Shown one piece after another: positions 23,422-33,373 of a DNA stretch of 64,000 nucleotides. Source of the stretch: Cliona cf. orientalis. Lineage: Eukaryota > Porifera > Demospongiae > Clionaida > Clionaidae. The stretch is from NCBI GenBank assembly GCA_963930775.1, contig OZ005689.1, positions 26,224,058 through 26,288,057 of the forward strand. Reading direction: 5' to 3'. The position numbers and the translations under genes are program-made. Positions within the stretch are counted from its first letter, which is position 1, and each line of letters opens with the position of its first letter. Below the pieces are notes generated by a model, which worked only from the letters and a program-made list of their open reading frames with translations, had not been told where the DNA came from and made no database searches.

Positions 23422-24513
23422 TCAATTGTTAGGCAAAAGGACGGCAACTTTGCTCACTGGTCGTTTGTAACATCCTTGAGATGTCTTAACCGTTACAACA
23501 CATACGAGGTCGTCCTTGCCAGGGTGCGTCTCAGTCACCTGTCCAAGAGGCCACTTAGTGGGAACCAGATTACTTTCCTGTAACAGAACTATATCACCAA
23601 CCGTGACGTTCCTAGTTGGATTACGCCATTTGTTGTGCTTGTTGATAGCTGACAGGTATTCCTTGCACCATCGTTGCCAAAAGTGGCGAGTAAATTCTGA
23701 CAAAGATGCCAGCGACGTAGTAAGGAGACGGACCTGTACGAATAGGAGGGGTCAGGAAGAGCAGCAAGTGGTTTGCCGATTAAGAAGTGGCCGGGTGTGA
23801 GGGTTTCGATCCCGTCGTCATCAGCAGTGCTCACAGGAATTAAGGGATGGCACACTTCGACTTGAGTCAGGATGGTACTGAGTTCTTCAAAAGTGAGTTT
23901 GACACTGCCAACAACACGTGAAAGGTGAAGCTTAGCGCTCTTCACGGCAGATTCCCATATTCCGCCAAAGTGAGGTGCCTTCTCAGGAATAAATTTCCAT
24001 TCAATATTCTTGCCGTTGCAGAACTCTGAAATAGTCCCTTGAGCTTGTTGACTGCACAGAAACTTGCTGAGTTCCTTCAGCTCTCGGTTGGCACCCACAA
24101 AGTTTGTGCCATGGTCACTCCATATAAGTGAGGGATAACCACGTCTGGAAATGAATCGACGTAGAGCAGCAATAAAGGCCTCTGTGGTCAGATCTGACAC
24201 AAGCTCGAGATGAACGGCCTTCACAAATAAACAGGCAAATGTATGCTTTGACAATAGTGGGTTTCCTCACGTGTCCGTACTTGATAAGGAAGGGTCCAGC
24301 GTAATCCACTCCGACCTTCTCAAACACAGAGGTGGGTGTTACTCGCTCAAGCGGCAATTGTCCAAGCAGCTGGTTGTGAGGTTTCAGTGATTGACATTTG
24401 CAAGTCACACATTGTCGAGTAATGGACCTGACACTCTTGCGGGGACCAATTATGTGAAATCGTTGACTTAGGGAGGAGATCAAGAGGGTAGGTCCAGCAT
24501 GTAGAAGACACAA
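23422..24513 (-). pseudogene. BEL/Pao integrase
   Basis: Pieces in three frames. The H2C2 zinc-binding region lies near 24400-24480 (CVTCKCQS is part of it). The core follows, with VGVDYAGPF holding the first aspartate, LIWSDHGTNFVGAN the second, and EKAPHFGGIWESAVK the glutamate region. The C-terminal domain 23422-23703 has VGDIVLLQESN and PLGQVTETHPGKDD, as in other Pao integrases. Integrase inserts the cDNA copy into host DNA. Frameshifts near 24250 and 23700 break it. Confidence 0.88.
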
Positions 24514-24522
24514 GTGCTCAGA

Positions 24523-25074
24523 TCAGATGATCAGCTTCGTAACAGGGTGACTTCCGTGTAGAATCATGGGATGCAACTTCGAATAGGAGAACTTAGAATT
24601 GCTCATTCTTCCACCAACACGCAATAGATTGCATTTGTCCAAGAAGGGACGAAATGGAAGGAGGCTGCTTCCTCGGTGAATGACTTGATCAGATTTTAGT
24701 AGCTCAATCTCATCCAGAAAGTGATCATACTGAGCAATGGATATCCAGTAGTTTTCTGCAGCAACCAACTCTGAGACTGTCAGATGAGGATGAACAGTGG
24801 CTCCTCTCAGCTCACAAGTAGAAAGGCGAGCATTGTTGATGAAACGGAAAATCCAAGCAGTAACTCTCTTGAGACGTGTGAAACTAGAGAAGCGATCAAA
24901 TGCGATAATCGGTCGTTTAGGTTGAATGGTGGTCAAGTGGCACAACTCTCTCTCTTCTTCGTTAACAGTTCTGACCGGTAGATTCGTTTGTTTTGGCCAA
25001 GTAGACGGTTGAAACAGTAGCCAATGTGGCCCTTTCCACCACAGCTCGTGCTCCTTCAATTGTGCAGGAAACAA
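24523..25074 (-). pseudogene. BEL/Pao pol, RNase H to integrase connection
   Basis: A 183-codon piece with the Trp-containing segment LWWKGPHWL and the region before the integrase zinc finger (LPFRPFLDKCNLLRVGGRMS, then HPMILHGSHPVTKLII). This segment is conserved between RNase H and integrase in Pao elements. It is separated from the preceding RNase H frame by a shift near 25080. Confidence 0.85.
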
Positions 25075-25090
25075 ACCTCGAGAGGCACAA

Positions 25091-27817
25091 TCAGCTGGGT
25101 TTTATGTAGGAGATTCTGTTTCCAACGTAAGTCTTGAACCTTCTGGGATTGCCAGACAACCAACTCAACACAATAGTGCTGTCAGTCCAGGCATAGATAC
25201 GATCCATAGGAACTTGAAATATCTCCTTGGCATGGCAAAGCAGCTTGGTGAGCACATGAGCACCACACAATTCCAGTCTGGGTATAGATAGTCGCTTTAT
25301 CGGGGACACTTTCGTTTTTGAGAAAACAAGTGAGGTGTGTACATGGCCAATCGAATCCACCATGCGCAGGTAAACAACTCCAGCGTAGGCTTCCTCGGAA
25401 GCATCACTAAAACCGTGTAGCTGTATCGATACAATAGTAGCTCCAGCTGGTGAATAACAGCGAGGGATATGCATGGTTGCTAAGGTGGGGAGTTCACTTT
25501 TCCACTGTTGCCAGACTTCATGAATATCATCGGGTACTGGATCGTCCCAGTCGACTTTACTTTCCCATATACGTTGAAGGAGGATTTTCATTTTGATGAT
25601 GACTGGTGAGAACCACCCCAAGGCATCGAATACCTTGGCGATATCTGACACGACGATTCTTTTCATAATGCTGTCAGTGGGTGGTAGATCGGAAATCGTG
25701 ATGCGGAATTGATCCGTACATACATTCCATTCGAGACCAATAGTCTTGGTGTACTCATTAGATTCGGAGATGGTTTGAACGATAGAAGAATCCCTGAGCT
25801 CTTCTGGGATACTCTGCAAGACTGAAGGATCATTAGAATTCCACTTTCTGAGTAAGAAGTCGCCACGAGAGAACAAGTCGCTGAGTTGCTGTCGTAGCGT
25901 TATGGCTAACTCTTTATTAGCTGCACCTGACAAGCAGTCGTCAACATAGAAAGACTTCTCGACTACCTCTGCTGCTAGAGGGTATTCATGAGCATGGTCG
26001 GTGGCATTTTGTTTAATAGCCATATTGGCAGCGAATGAAGACGCAGATACTCCGAAGGTAACTCGGGTCATGTGGTAATCCTGCAGAGGTTCCATGGAGC
26101 TCGATCTCCATACAAAGCGGTGTAGGTCTCGATCAGTCATGGCTAACTCAACAGCGCGGTACATTTTGCTGACATCGGCAGTCAGAGCGATGGGATACAA
26201 TCGAAAACGTAAGAGGACATCGATCAATGGAGGATGGACGGTTGGTCCGACAAGAAGTGTGTCGTTGAGAGATACTCCAGTGGAAGACTTGGCCGAAGCG
26301 TCGAATACTGCTCGGACCTTTGTGGTGGTACTTGAGGCCTTGTAGACCGCATGCATTGGAAGATAAAACACACTATCAGGTGGCTTTTCTCCGTCTGCAA
26401 TTGGAACTACCTCGGCATGTCCTAGGTCCAGGTACTCTTGCATGACTCCATTGAATTCCTTGAAACAACCTCTTGAGTTCAATGAGCGCTCCAGAGATAA
26501 GAATCTTCGTACAGCTTGTGATCTCGATTCGCCGATTGGTTTAGTACTCGTGTCTTTGGGGAGTGGCACTACAAATCTGCCCTTCTCGGTACGCAAGTGA
26601 TTCGATTCAAAATGACGGACGACTGTACGTTCTTCCATGGAGAGAGATGACGGTTGTGCAGGTGATTCTTCAATTTCCCAGAATTTCCGGAGAATATCGT
26701 CTCCAGATGTTACTGAAGTAATGTGGAGGTTAGCTTGGGCAGAAGATGTAGCAGATCCAGTGCTACCACAGAGTACCCAACCGAGCTCTGTTTCGAAGGC
26801 TGTGGGTGTTCCAGGATGACCAGTCCGCCGGCCATGGCGTAGTACGTCGACAAATATGTCAGCTCCAAGAAGCATGTCAATGCGACCAGGCTGTGCAAAT
26901 CCAGGGTCCGCTAAGGGTAAGTCGGAAATGTGCTTCCATTGCAAATCGAAGGGGACTGGACAAAGAGGCAAACCGCACGTCACCTTTGGAACTACGACAG
27001 CTGTGACCTCGATGCGCTTCCTACCATGTCGGACTGGTGATATCCGAAAGTTGGTGATGGACTGAATCGGAGCTTTGTGCGATAGCCCACCAATTCCTGA
27101 AACTCGGATCTGTTGACTGACACGAGGGAGAGAGAGACTTTGAACGAGTCGTTCGGAGATGAATGATGCCGAAGAAGCGTTGTCAAGTAACGCTCTGGCT
27201 TCTACTGAAGAGCCATCAGGGGCAGTGATTAGCACTCGGCAGGTCATTAGCAAAGTATTGGACTGCAACTTCCTCGCAGCGTTTGACGACACTGGAGTAG
27301 TGGTTTGGGATCCTTGTTGAGCATTCGTCCTAGGAGTTGGACTGTTTTGCGTCTTGATGTGGAGGGAATGGTGTGGTCGCTGACAGATCTTACACTTGTG
27401 GCTCGATTTACATTGCTGTTTAAAGTGTCCACCACCAAGACAATTCATGCAGATGCCGTTGCTCCTCAAGATGGAGATTTTCTCTTCATGGGGTAGCGAC
27501 TTGAACTTTGCACACACATACAACGGATGCCTTTCAGCTTTGCAGACAACACAATTGTTGTCAGTGGTGCTAGAGGTAGTAGCGAGGGATGTGACGGTTC
27601 TCCCCTGTGATTTTCTGATGTGTTGATCATTTCGGGGTGCTTTCCTTGTCTGCGCCGTGCAAGATGTTTCAGAAGCTTGAGCACGAAGGTCGATGAAATC
27701 TAGCAGATCTTGATAGTGTGGGACATCCGTATTTGCTTGGCTGTGCTTTTGCCACTCGAAAAGGGTATCAACATCCAGTTTCAACTCGATCATTGAGGTG
27801 ATGAATTTGCCAGGCAA
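25091..27817 (-). CDS. BEL/Pao gag-pol: zinc knuckles, protease, RT, RNase H
   Basis: An unbroken 908-codon frame. In order: zinc knuckles around residues 90-150 (CVVCKAERHPLYVC and CMNCLGGGHFKQQC), aspartic protease at about 205-225 (ARALLDNASSASFI, where the usual DSGS/DTGS box reads DNAS), reverse transcriptase around 480-680 with VRAVFDASAKSS, LTADVSKMYRAVEL and the catalytic YVDDCLSGA, and RNase H from about 800 (LHGFSDASEEAYAGVVY). This is the best-preserved part of the element. The protease aspartate is kept. The frame is open at its start only because the upstream gag is in another frame. Confidence 0.92.
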   Translation of the reverse strand: MPGKFITSMIELKLDVDTLFEWQKHSQANTDVPHYQDLLDFIDLRAQASETSCTAQTRKAPRNDQHIRKSQGRTVTSLATTSSTTDNNCVVCKAERHPLYVCAKFKSLPHEEKISILRSNGICMNCLGGGHFKQQCKSSHKCKICQRPHHSLHIKTQNSPTPRTNAQQGSQTTTPVSSNAARKLQSNTLLMTCRVLITAPDGSSVEARALLDNASSASFISERLVQSLSLPRVSQQIRVSGIGGLSHKAPIQSITNFRISPVRHGRKRIEVTAVVVPKVTCGLPLCPVPFDLQWKHISDLPLADPGFAQPGRIDMLLGADIFVDVLRHGRRTGHPGTPTAFETELGWVLCGSTGSATSSAQANLHITSVTSGDDILRKFWEIEESPAQPSSLSMEERTVVRHFESNHLRTEKGRFVVPLPKDTSTKPIGESRSQAVRRFLSLERSLNSRGCFKEFNGVMQEYLDLGHAEVVPIADGEKPPDSVFYLPMHAVYKASSTTTKVRAVFDASAKSSTGVSLNDTLLVGPTVHPPLIDVLLRFRLYPIALTADVSKMYRAVELAMTDRDLHRFVWRSSSMEPLQDYHMTRVTFGVSASSFAANMAIKQNATDHAHEYPLAAEVVEKSFYVDDCLSGAANKELAITLRQQLSDLFSRGDFLLRKWNSNDPSVLQSIPEELRDSSIVQTISESNEYTKTIGLEWNVCTDQFRITISDLPPTDSIMKRIVVSDIAKVFDALGWFSPVIIKMKILLQRIWESKVDWDDPVPDDIHEVWQQWKSELPTLATMHIPRCYSPAGATIVSIQLHGFSDASEEAYAGVVYLRMVDSIGHVHTSLVFSKTKVSPIKRLSIPRLELCGAHVLTKLLCHAKEIFQVPMDRIYAWTDSTIVLSWLSGNPRRFKTYVGNRISYIKPS

Positions 27818-27839
27818 CTCACATCCCAGGGTTTGAGAG

Positions 27840-28538
27840 CACGTACATGTTGCTGCATAGTGTCATGCAGTCGCCTCAGCTCCCTACAGTACCTTCCTTT
27901 AGCGATTGGGCGTCAACGATCATCTGTACGTGTGTGCGATGAATGAGGCATGGCTGGTCGTACCGGGCTTTCAAGCATTCGATAGCCTCGTTATAATTTT
28001 CGCCAGAGTGGGACAGGCCCTCGATCGCATTCCTCGCGGATCCATCTTTGATTGCATGCTGCAAATAAACAATTTTTTCTGCATTCGACAAATTCAATCT
28101 GTTGTGTACTGATACCGTGAATTGCTCCCAAAATTGCTTCCAATGGATAATGTTACTGTCAAAAGTTGGAACGTCGGAGTTTTGGGAGTTTGACTCCAGT
28201 ACTGTCAGTGGCAGATGAACTGGACTCAACGGAGGTTGTCGAGAGTGATTTTTTCGTCTTATGGGAAATATCAAATAGTAGCTTATCCAATTTGGAGTGT
28301 AAAACGAGTAATTCGTCTTCATCGGTCACATCTATAGCTAGAAGATCATCATACAGGGTGGAAAGATTCTTTCGATAATCAGAGAGCTGTTCTTGGCATT
28401 GCTTGAGTAAGGAAGGCTCAATGTGGCTGTCAGGAGGGGTTGATATCATGCCATCGATCCTACTCAAACCTGACTCCAGGTGAGCTAGTTTACGAGAGAG
28501 CAGTTTACGACGGTCGGCAGCTGGTGCGACAGGAGTCT
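27840..28538 (-). pseudogene. BEL/Pao gag, downstream part
   Basis: Two overlapping frames (28159-28538 and 27876-28322). The first is a helical, charged N-terminal gag region (SRKLAHLESGLSRIDGMIST...). The second holds a DUF1759-like core (WKQFWEQFTVSVHNRLNLS, NAEKIVYLQHAIKDGSARN). It is cut at 28540 by the two-gene DNA transposon; the 5' part of gag resumes at 31131. Confidence 0.8.
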
Positions 28539-28772
28539 TACCGTGCTTTTCAGGTTGGTTGTCCACCCCGCGACAACCGATTTTGAATTCGACCAATCAG
28601 CAATTCGTGTGACATCACTGGCACGCGCTAACGTAACGCGCGCATGCACAGTACAGCCGGCCCGCGCGCCCGGCCAGGCGTACCGCGTAGCGTGCGCGAG
28701 GGCGGGCACCGCGACATTGGCGGGAACATGTACATGCATGCATGTGCATGTCGTTAAGTCAGAGCTGGAGCC

Positions 28773-29912
28773 ATGAACGCTGACGCAGCTAGGTTGCTAG
28801 CTCAGCTTTGTCAGCAGTGTGGAATTCGTCCTCAGCTAGTCATACCAAATGTAAACGCCACCTCCGTTACGACACAGGTGTCGCTGCCAACTCAAGCCTC
28901 TGCTCAACATCCTACCACGGCGAGCTCAATGCCTACTAGAATTGTCCCAGCACCGTCGGGCCAAGGATCAAGACTAAGCAGCGGCTCACAAGTGAGTCAT
29001 GTGACCAATTCCAAGGTTGATTTGCCTATCAAGGTCGTCAATCCAAAATGCAAGCGAGAAGCCAAAACTTACATTTTGCGCTCAATTTCTGTCAATGACA
29101 TCACAACACTGAAGCGGCTCAAGGAGATGATTCTTGAACAGCTTGGCAAAAATGTTGTAAGCTTCCGACTTGGCTTTGATGTTGGATATGTGGTGAGTGG
29201 CTCTAACAGGATCTGCTTCAGCCAGAGTGATGATGTGAAATCAGAGCTGGGAAAGATAGTGAAGAAAGGGTATTCTCTGTGGTGTGAGGGATTGGATCCG
29301 GGAGCACAGAAACGGCCATGTGAAGCTGATGGTGTGGTTCTGCTTGATGATTCCGATGACGACTGCAGTGCTGGCAAGCCACCGGCAAAGAAGGATAAAA
29401 AATCTGCGTTTGAAGAACGGAAGGATGCTGTTAAAAGAATGGCTGACAAATTACACGACAAACATGGCCACACTTTTAATATGGTGCAGTACAAATTATG
29501 GGCTGAAGCATTGTACAGCAAGCAACATACCAGCTGGGATGAGCCACCAAAAGGATTGCCATGGGGTGATGGCAAAAAAACTAAATTTAATAAGTGCAAG
29601 GATGGAGGAAGCACAGGAGCTGCTGATGCTATGATGCATTCGTTTGCGACTATGGCTAGTTCAATTGCTGGTGCTATAGCAAAACCTTCAAGCACATCCC
29701 AGCCTTCAACCCCCGCATCACCTGAACCAACTCCACCGGCTCATTCGAGTGTTGGAATATCTCCTGGCCGTAAAATCGACCTTCAGGAGAAACTTCTTAA
29801 ACAAGTTGACTTGCTGCATCAAATGTTTGAACGTGGTGCAATCACAGCAGATCAATTTGAGCTACGAAGGGAATCAATCATGAAGCAACTACAAAGCCTC
29901 GACTGTGACTAG
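28773..29912 (+). CDS. Accessory protein of two-gene IS630-like element, 379 residues
   Basis: Intact frame. Residues 1-75 are Ser/Thr/Pro-rich. Residues 80-175 form a compact domain (TYILRSISVNDITTLKRLKE, then GYVVSGSNRICFS and LWCEGLDPG) whose alternating strands and one helix suggest a beta-grasp fold such as PB1 or ubiquitin-like; that is inference. An acidic/Lys-rich linker follows, then a helical segment (RMADKLHDKHGHTFNMVQYK) and a low-complexity Ser/Pro linker. The C-terminus, residues about 335-379 (LLHQMFERGAITADQFELRR), fits the SHOCT pattern, a short two-helix domain. The same three regions recur in the decayed copies at 38562-39649 and 46286-48366, always beside a related transposase, so it belongs to the element. 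Function unknown; DNA binding or oligomerisation is possible. Confidence 0.85.
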   Translation: MNADAARLLAQLCQQCGIRPQLVIPNVNATSVTTQVSLPTQASAQHPTTASSMPTRIVPAPSGQGSRLSSGSQVSHVTNSKVDLPIKVVNPKCKREAKTYILRSISVNDITTLKRLKEMILEQLGKNVVSFRLGFDVGYVVSGSNRICFSQSDDVKSELGKIVKKGYSLWCEGLDPGAQKRPCEADGVVLLDDSDDDCSAGKPPAKKDKKSAFEERKDAVKRMADKLHDKHGHTFNMVQYKLWAEALYSKQHTSWDEPPKGLPWGDGKKTKFNKCKDGGSTGAADAMMHSFATMASSIAGAIAKPSSTSQPSTPASPEPTPPAHSSVGISPGRKIDLQEKLLKQVDLLHQMFERGAITADQFELRRESIMKQLQSLDCD

Positions 29913-30018
29913 GCATGGAGGACTCTGTACTTTTTTCTGCAGTGAAATTCATTTCCTAAATTTGATATTGGTATAATAATTATAAATATTATTATGCATG
30001 CATGTACATGAAAGAAAG

Positions 30019-30987
30019 TTAAATACAATATCCAGCATGGCGGATATATCCTAAGCAGTCATCACTAGTAACAGATGCAAAGGCCATTGTTAGAAATAGA
30101 GATGGATTATCTGTTGAAGTATACAGTACTTCACTTCTCTTAAGAAAATACTTCACTTGACTAAATACTTCTTCCAATGGCATGAAGTCAGGGCTATAGG
30201 CTGGCATGAATCGAATCATCACCCCTTTCCTGTTGACAAGCTTTATCACTTCGTCCACATGATGAATACTGGCATTATCCAAGATAAGGATGGATCTAGG
30301 ATTGACTCCATTGAAAGGTTGCATAATTGGTAAAATACTATGTTCTAGAAATTTAGTGAAAGCTTCCCCATTAGTGGTACCATCAATTATATCGATATCC
30401 TCAACTCCTCTGGAGGACATAGCTGTTATAACTGATAGACGTTTACCACTGATTCCAAGCTTGAAACTAACAGGTGTTAGTCCACGAAGGGCATATCCAA
30501 ACTTCCTGATTCCTTCACGTCGGCTATCCGAACCAGTTTCATCCACCCAGACTATCATATTCGGATCAATATATGACATCTCTTCTGCAAATTCTGCTCT
30601 TTCAGTCTCTGATCGCCTCAGTACAACATGCTGCAACTTCTTCCTTGTAAATCCCAGCCTTTGGAGTGTACGGCAGATGGTTGACAAGCTAACTGTAATA
30701 CCAGTACTTGAGTACAAATCTGACTGTAGCTCATCAAGGTAGATATTTGGCTTATTCATCACAGACTGTACCAAGCTCCTCTCTGCAAAGGCATCCAAGG
30801 TACGTTCAGGTCCATGTCTTTGATCAGTAGGATCCACAGTACCATTCTCATCGTATCGTGCTAAAATTCACTTGACTGTCTTTGTGCAAATAACAAGCAG
30901 ATCAGCAATCTCATTGATGCTGTATTGCCTATAGTGATACAACCACACGATCCTCCAACGAAGATCTATCGATAATGCTACTGGCAT
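30019..30987 (-). pseudogene. IS630-like DD34E transposase, one internal stop
   Basis: From ATG at 30987 the frame runs 322 residues, interrupted by a single TGA at codon 40 (30868-30870). The N-terminus is a helix-turn-helix (LRWRIVWLYHYRQYSINEIA). Catalytic residues are visible: VWVDETGSDSR (first D), LILDNASIHHVDE (second D) and FMPLEEVFSQVKYF (E), with 34 residues between the second D and the E by my count, the DD34E spacing of IS630/Tc1 transposases. Because only one stop separates it from a full frame, the insertion is recent relative to other copies in the window. An alternative shorter start is at 30837. Confidence 0.9.
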
Positions 30988-31130
30988 TGTGGCCGAGGAT
31001 TTAGCTACGCGCGGTTTTTCATTTGAAATTGGCCGGCCATGGGCGCGCGCACACCCTATAAGTCACGTGCACCTGATGGGCGTGCCCGCACGAAATTGCC
31101 GGAAATGGATAACCAACCTGAAAAGCACGG

Positions 31131-31434
31131 TAGAGGGGGCTAGCAGGGTTTGCAAACGAACGGAGAGTGAGGTGATATCATCATCATGCTTGTCAATAAT
31201 ACTTTGCTCCCTTTCAAGGTCTTAAATCGCCATCGATTATGTCGATCAGTTCAAAATGGTGTTTCTTGAAGTCTTCATCAAGAGATTGTAGCTTAGTCAG
31301 CAATTGTCGAGCATGGTCGGGAGTTCGAGGTTGATCCGAGGTCTCCTCGAGTTCCTTCAAGCGAGTGCCGAGCCTTGTGATTGATGCCCGCACAACTCCT
31401 CTTCTCTTGCGTAACTAGCGGCCGAAGTAGCCAT
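31131..31434 (-). pseudogene. BEL/Pao gag, 5' part
   Basis: ATG at 31434 opens a frame that shifts near 31405; the continuing frame encodes a basic then helical region (RASITRLGTRLKELEETSDQ, DEDFKKHHFELIDIID). This resembles the N-terminal coiled region of Pao gag proteins. It ends at the TA target of the inserted two-gene transposon. Confidence 0.75.
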
Positions 31435-31569
31435 GTCGACAGGCGACGTTTCAAAGAGGTTGATGGGCGTTAATTAGAAACCACACGTGCATACAACAAC
31501 TACCTAGTAGACTGTAAATATCACTTTCCTAGAGGCTGACTAACAAAAGATGCCGGTTTTTAGGCATAT

Positions 31570-31588
31570 CCGGCTCGAAGGACCAATA
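31570..31588 (-). other. Putative primer-binding site of BEL/Pao element
   Basis: Directly inside the 5' LTR, on the minus strand, the sequence reads TGGTCCTTCGAGCCGGAT. It begins with TGG as sites complementary to a tRNA 3' CCA end do, and similar sequences follow the 5' LTR of many BEL elements. The tRNA was not identified. Confidence 0.6.
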
Positions 31589-31589
31589 A

Positions 31590-31743
31590 TGGGCGAGCCA
31601 GCTCTAGGATTATAGTAGATTTAAACGCTCTTACTAACTCATGCACTCACTTCAAAATTGCACTTTTTATGTTCTAATTACAAGAAAAATTTACAAATTA
31701 CAAAAAGATGAGATGACGACCATTACCAGGTTGAGTCATAACA
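31590..31743 (-). repeat. BEL/Pao 5' LTR
   Basis: Direct repeat of 23116-23269 with a few substitutions (for example ACTCACTTC against ACTAACTTC). Confidence 0.85.
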
Positions 31744-31803
31744 CTGGTGAAGTGTGAATGTGAGCTGCTGCTGGGGTTGAGGGGTTGTCAGTGTCCATTT
31801 CCA

Positions 31804-32466
31804 TATGTGACCGTCTATGGGAAAACCCACCATATGGAATTTTTTGTGAAAGTCTAGTTTGATGCATCTATGATAAGCTCTACCATAGAGCTACCTCGCG
31901 TTCAAGTTCTAGACCGATCATGTTCTTCATTGTGGAAATACAGTGCTTTGTTTGCAATCGCGCCACACCCTCAATAATCGAGAAATTACGGTCCAAAGGC
32001 GTTGCTATGCACGCGTATGGCGTTTCCACATACTACGCGTGACCCGGAAATCAATTAAATGGACCTGGGCGGAGCCGTTTGAAATGAACGTAGAAATCAT
32101 GCAAGAGTTAAATTTCGTTGTTGACAACGACAGCCGATTGTTCTTAGATGCCCAAGAAGCTAGAGGTGAGCGAATGTACAGTAGTTCAATGAATCTAGCT
32201 GTATCTAGGTAGAGAATTCTAATTAGCGCCCATAGCAACGGGCTCCGGGTACGGCAGCTGGGCCGACTAGGTGGGTCAAAATGAAGGCTTATTTCACCTT
32301 TGTATAGATCGACTGGCCTCCGTAGACGGCAACAGTTAGAAGGGTTGTTCGACATGTATATGACAAAATCTGGACTTTGACAAATTTCGACCTGAGCTAC
32401 TAAAAACGTACATTGTGCGAATAGCACACGGATCCCATATGCCGGGTTTTCCCGTAGACGGTCACA
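31804..32466. mobile_element. 0.66-kb MITE, copy 2 of 3 (inverted)
   Basis: Ends TATGTGACCGTCTATGGGAA and, reversed, TGTGACCGTCTACGGGAAAA. It lies in reverse orientation to copies 1 and 3 and splits the 5' part of the piggyBac gene. On the plus strand an open frame from 31943 contains the conserved segment MNVEIMQELNFVVDNDSRLF followed by a GAG|GTGAGC donor-like site at 32165. Confidence 0.85.
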
Positions 32467-32469
32467 GAT

Positions 32470-32600
32470 CATCACCATCTTAGGTCTGAGAATTCATCAT
32501 CGCTGCCCTCCATCATTGGTTCGTCGGGGTCATCATAGTCAGACAGCACATCATCATCATCCAGGACTTCATCCAGCATCAGGCGTTGCCTCTTAGTCAT
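32470..32600 (-). pseudogene. piggyBac transposase N-terminus
   Basis: ATG at 32600 opens MTKRQRLMLDEVLDDDDVLS and continues with Asp/Glu-rich sequence (SDYDDPDEPMMEGSDDEFSD). Acidic N-termini of this kind are usual in piggyBac transposases. The frame runs into the MITE at 32466; beyond it, 31749-31803 keeps a Thr/Pro-rich stretch before the BEL element. Confidence 0.65.
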
Positions 32601-32611
32601 AGTGGCTGCTT

Positions 32612-33199
32612 TTATAGCTAGCTATAGGTTTTATTTATAATAGGTATATAATTATCATCACAATAGCATAGTGTTAGGTGTCAAAATTTAGCCATAGCAG
32701 CTTGAGTCCCCAGTGCTAAGTACAATAACTAGCATTATTGTATACTGGTCTTTGTTATGGTTATGATACTGTTGTTGAGTACTACTAAACTTCAATGCAT
32801 GGTTATGGACTTATGTTGTATAGTGGATAGTACTGAATTGTTAGTGTATACTTACCTACGGGAGAGATCAATAAGTGTGGTGAAGGTCCGTCCCACCGTT
32901 GGCCTATGTTGGTAAGTGCATTGCAGCTGGCTCGAAATCGTGCCTACGGCGGTTCGCGCGCGCGGCCCAAAATCAGATATCCATCATCTATCCAGCAGAG
33001 CACTAGCATTGCACGCGCTAGCTAGTAGTTCGCCTATGCCTAGGGAATAACGGTGCTGTCACGTGACTTCATCATGGCAACACATTCTGAGCATGTGCAT
33101 TATACTTCAGAAGGCTCGGTCTCACATATCAACGTGTTTAGCCTAGCTTCCCAGCTCATTTCCGATTCCTGACAGCTAGTTTGTAGTAATTATTAATAA
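32612..33199. other. Non-coding spacer
   Basis: Probable 5' region of the piggyBac element, then a segment resembling 9540-9590. No gene recognised. Confidence 0.45.
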
Positions 33200-33373
33200 T
33201 TGCATCCTAATGGCATGCAGCGCCCGCTCAGCGCCTTTAAACATGACGTCATTCGAAGTGGTATAAATGTCCGTTTCAACACCTTCCTCAGTCTTCTTTC
33301 GAGCTCGCCAAAAATTTCCGAAGTTTATCAAGCTCACCAAAGTTTAGTCACTGATGTTCTCAAGTATTCAACG

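Larger units (their letters stand above)
28541..31130. mobile_element. Two-gene IS630-like transposon, copy 1 (2590 bp)
   Basis: Ends CCGTGCTTTTCAGGTTGGTT (left) and the same 20 bases reversed at the right, with match continuing for about five more bases. TA flanks both sides (28539-28540 and 31131-31132). It sits inside BEL gag; taking it out with one TA leaves the gag reading frame open across the site, which confirms the boundaries. It holds an accessory gene (plus) and a DD34E transposase (minus) that face each other, with stop codons about 100 bp apart. Ordinary Tc1/mariner elements carry only a transposase. Confidence 0.93.
23116..31743 (-). mobile_element. BEL/Pao LTR retrotransposon, interrupted
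   Basis: Two direct 154-bp repeats (23116-23269 and 31590-31743), each bounded by TG..CA and about 96% identical, enclose gag-pol on the minus strand. Flanks CTGGG and CTGGT look like a mutated 5-bp target duplication. Domain order is gag, zinc knuckles, protease, reverse transcriptase, RNase H, integrase, with no envelope gene seen. A 2590-bp DNA transposon (28541-31130) splits gag. Several frameshifts make this copy inactive. The LTR is short for the class. Confidence 0.88.
21430..32600 (-). mobile_element. piggyBac transposon, split by later insertions
   Basis: The coding region begins at ATG 32600 and resumes 31803-31749, then 23115-21430. The gaps are filled by a MITE (31804-32466) and by a BEL/Pao retrotransposon (23116-31743). 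The matching 5-bp flanks of the BEL element (CTGGG at 23111, CTGGT at 31744) show that both outer pieces were once adjacent. piggyBac termini with TTAA were not found. Confidence 0.7.

Noticed and set aside
29069-29695. 208-codon minus-strand frame
   Set aside because: Shadow of the accessory gene on the other strand; composition follows the sense codons.
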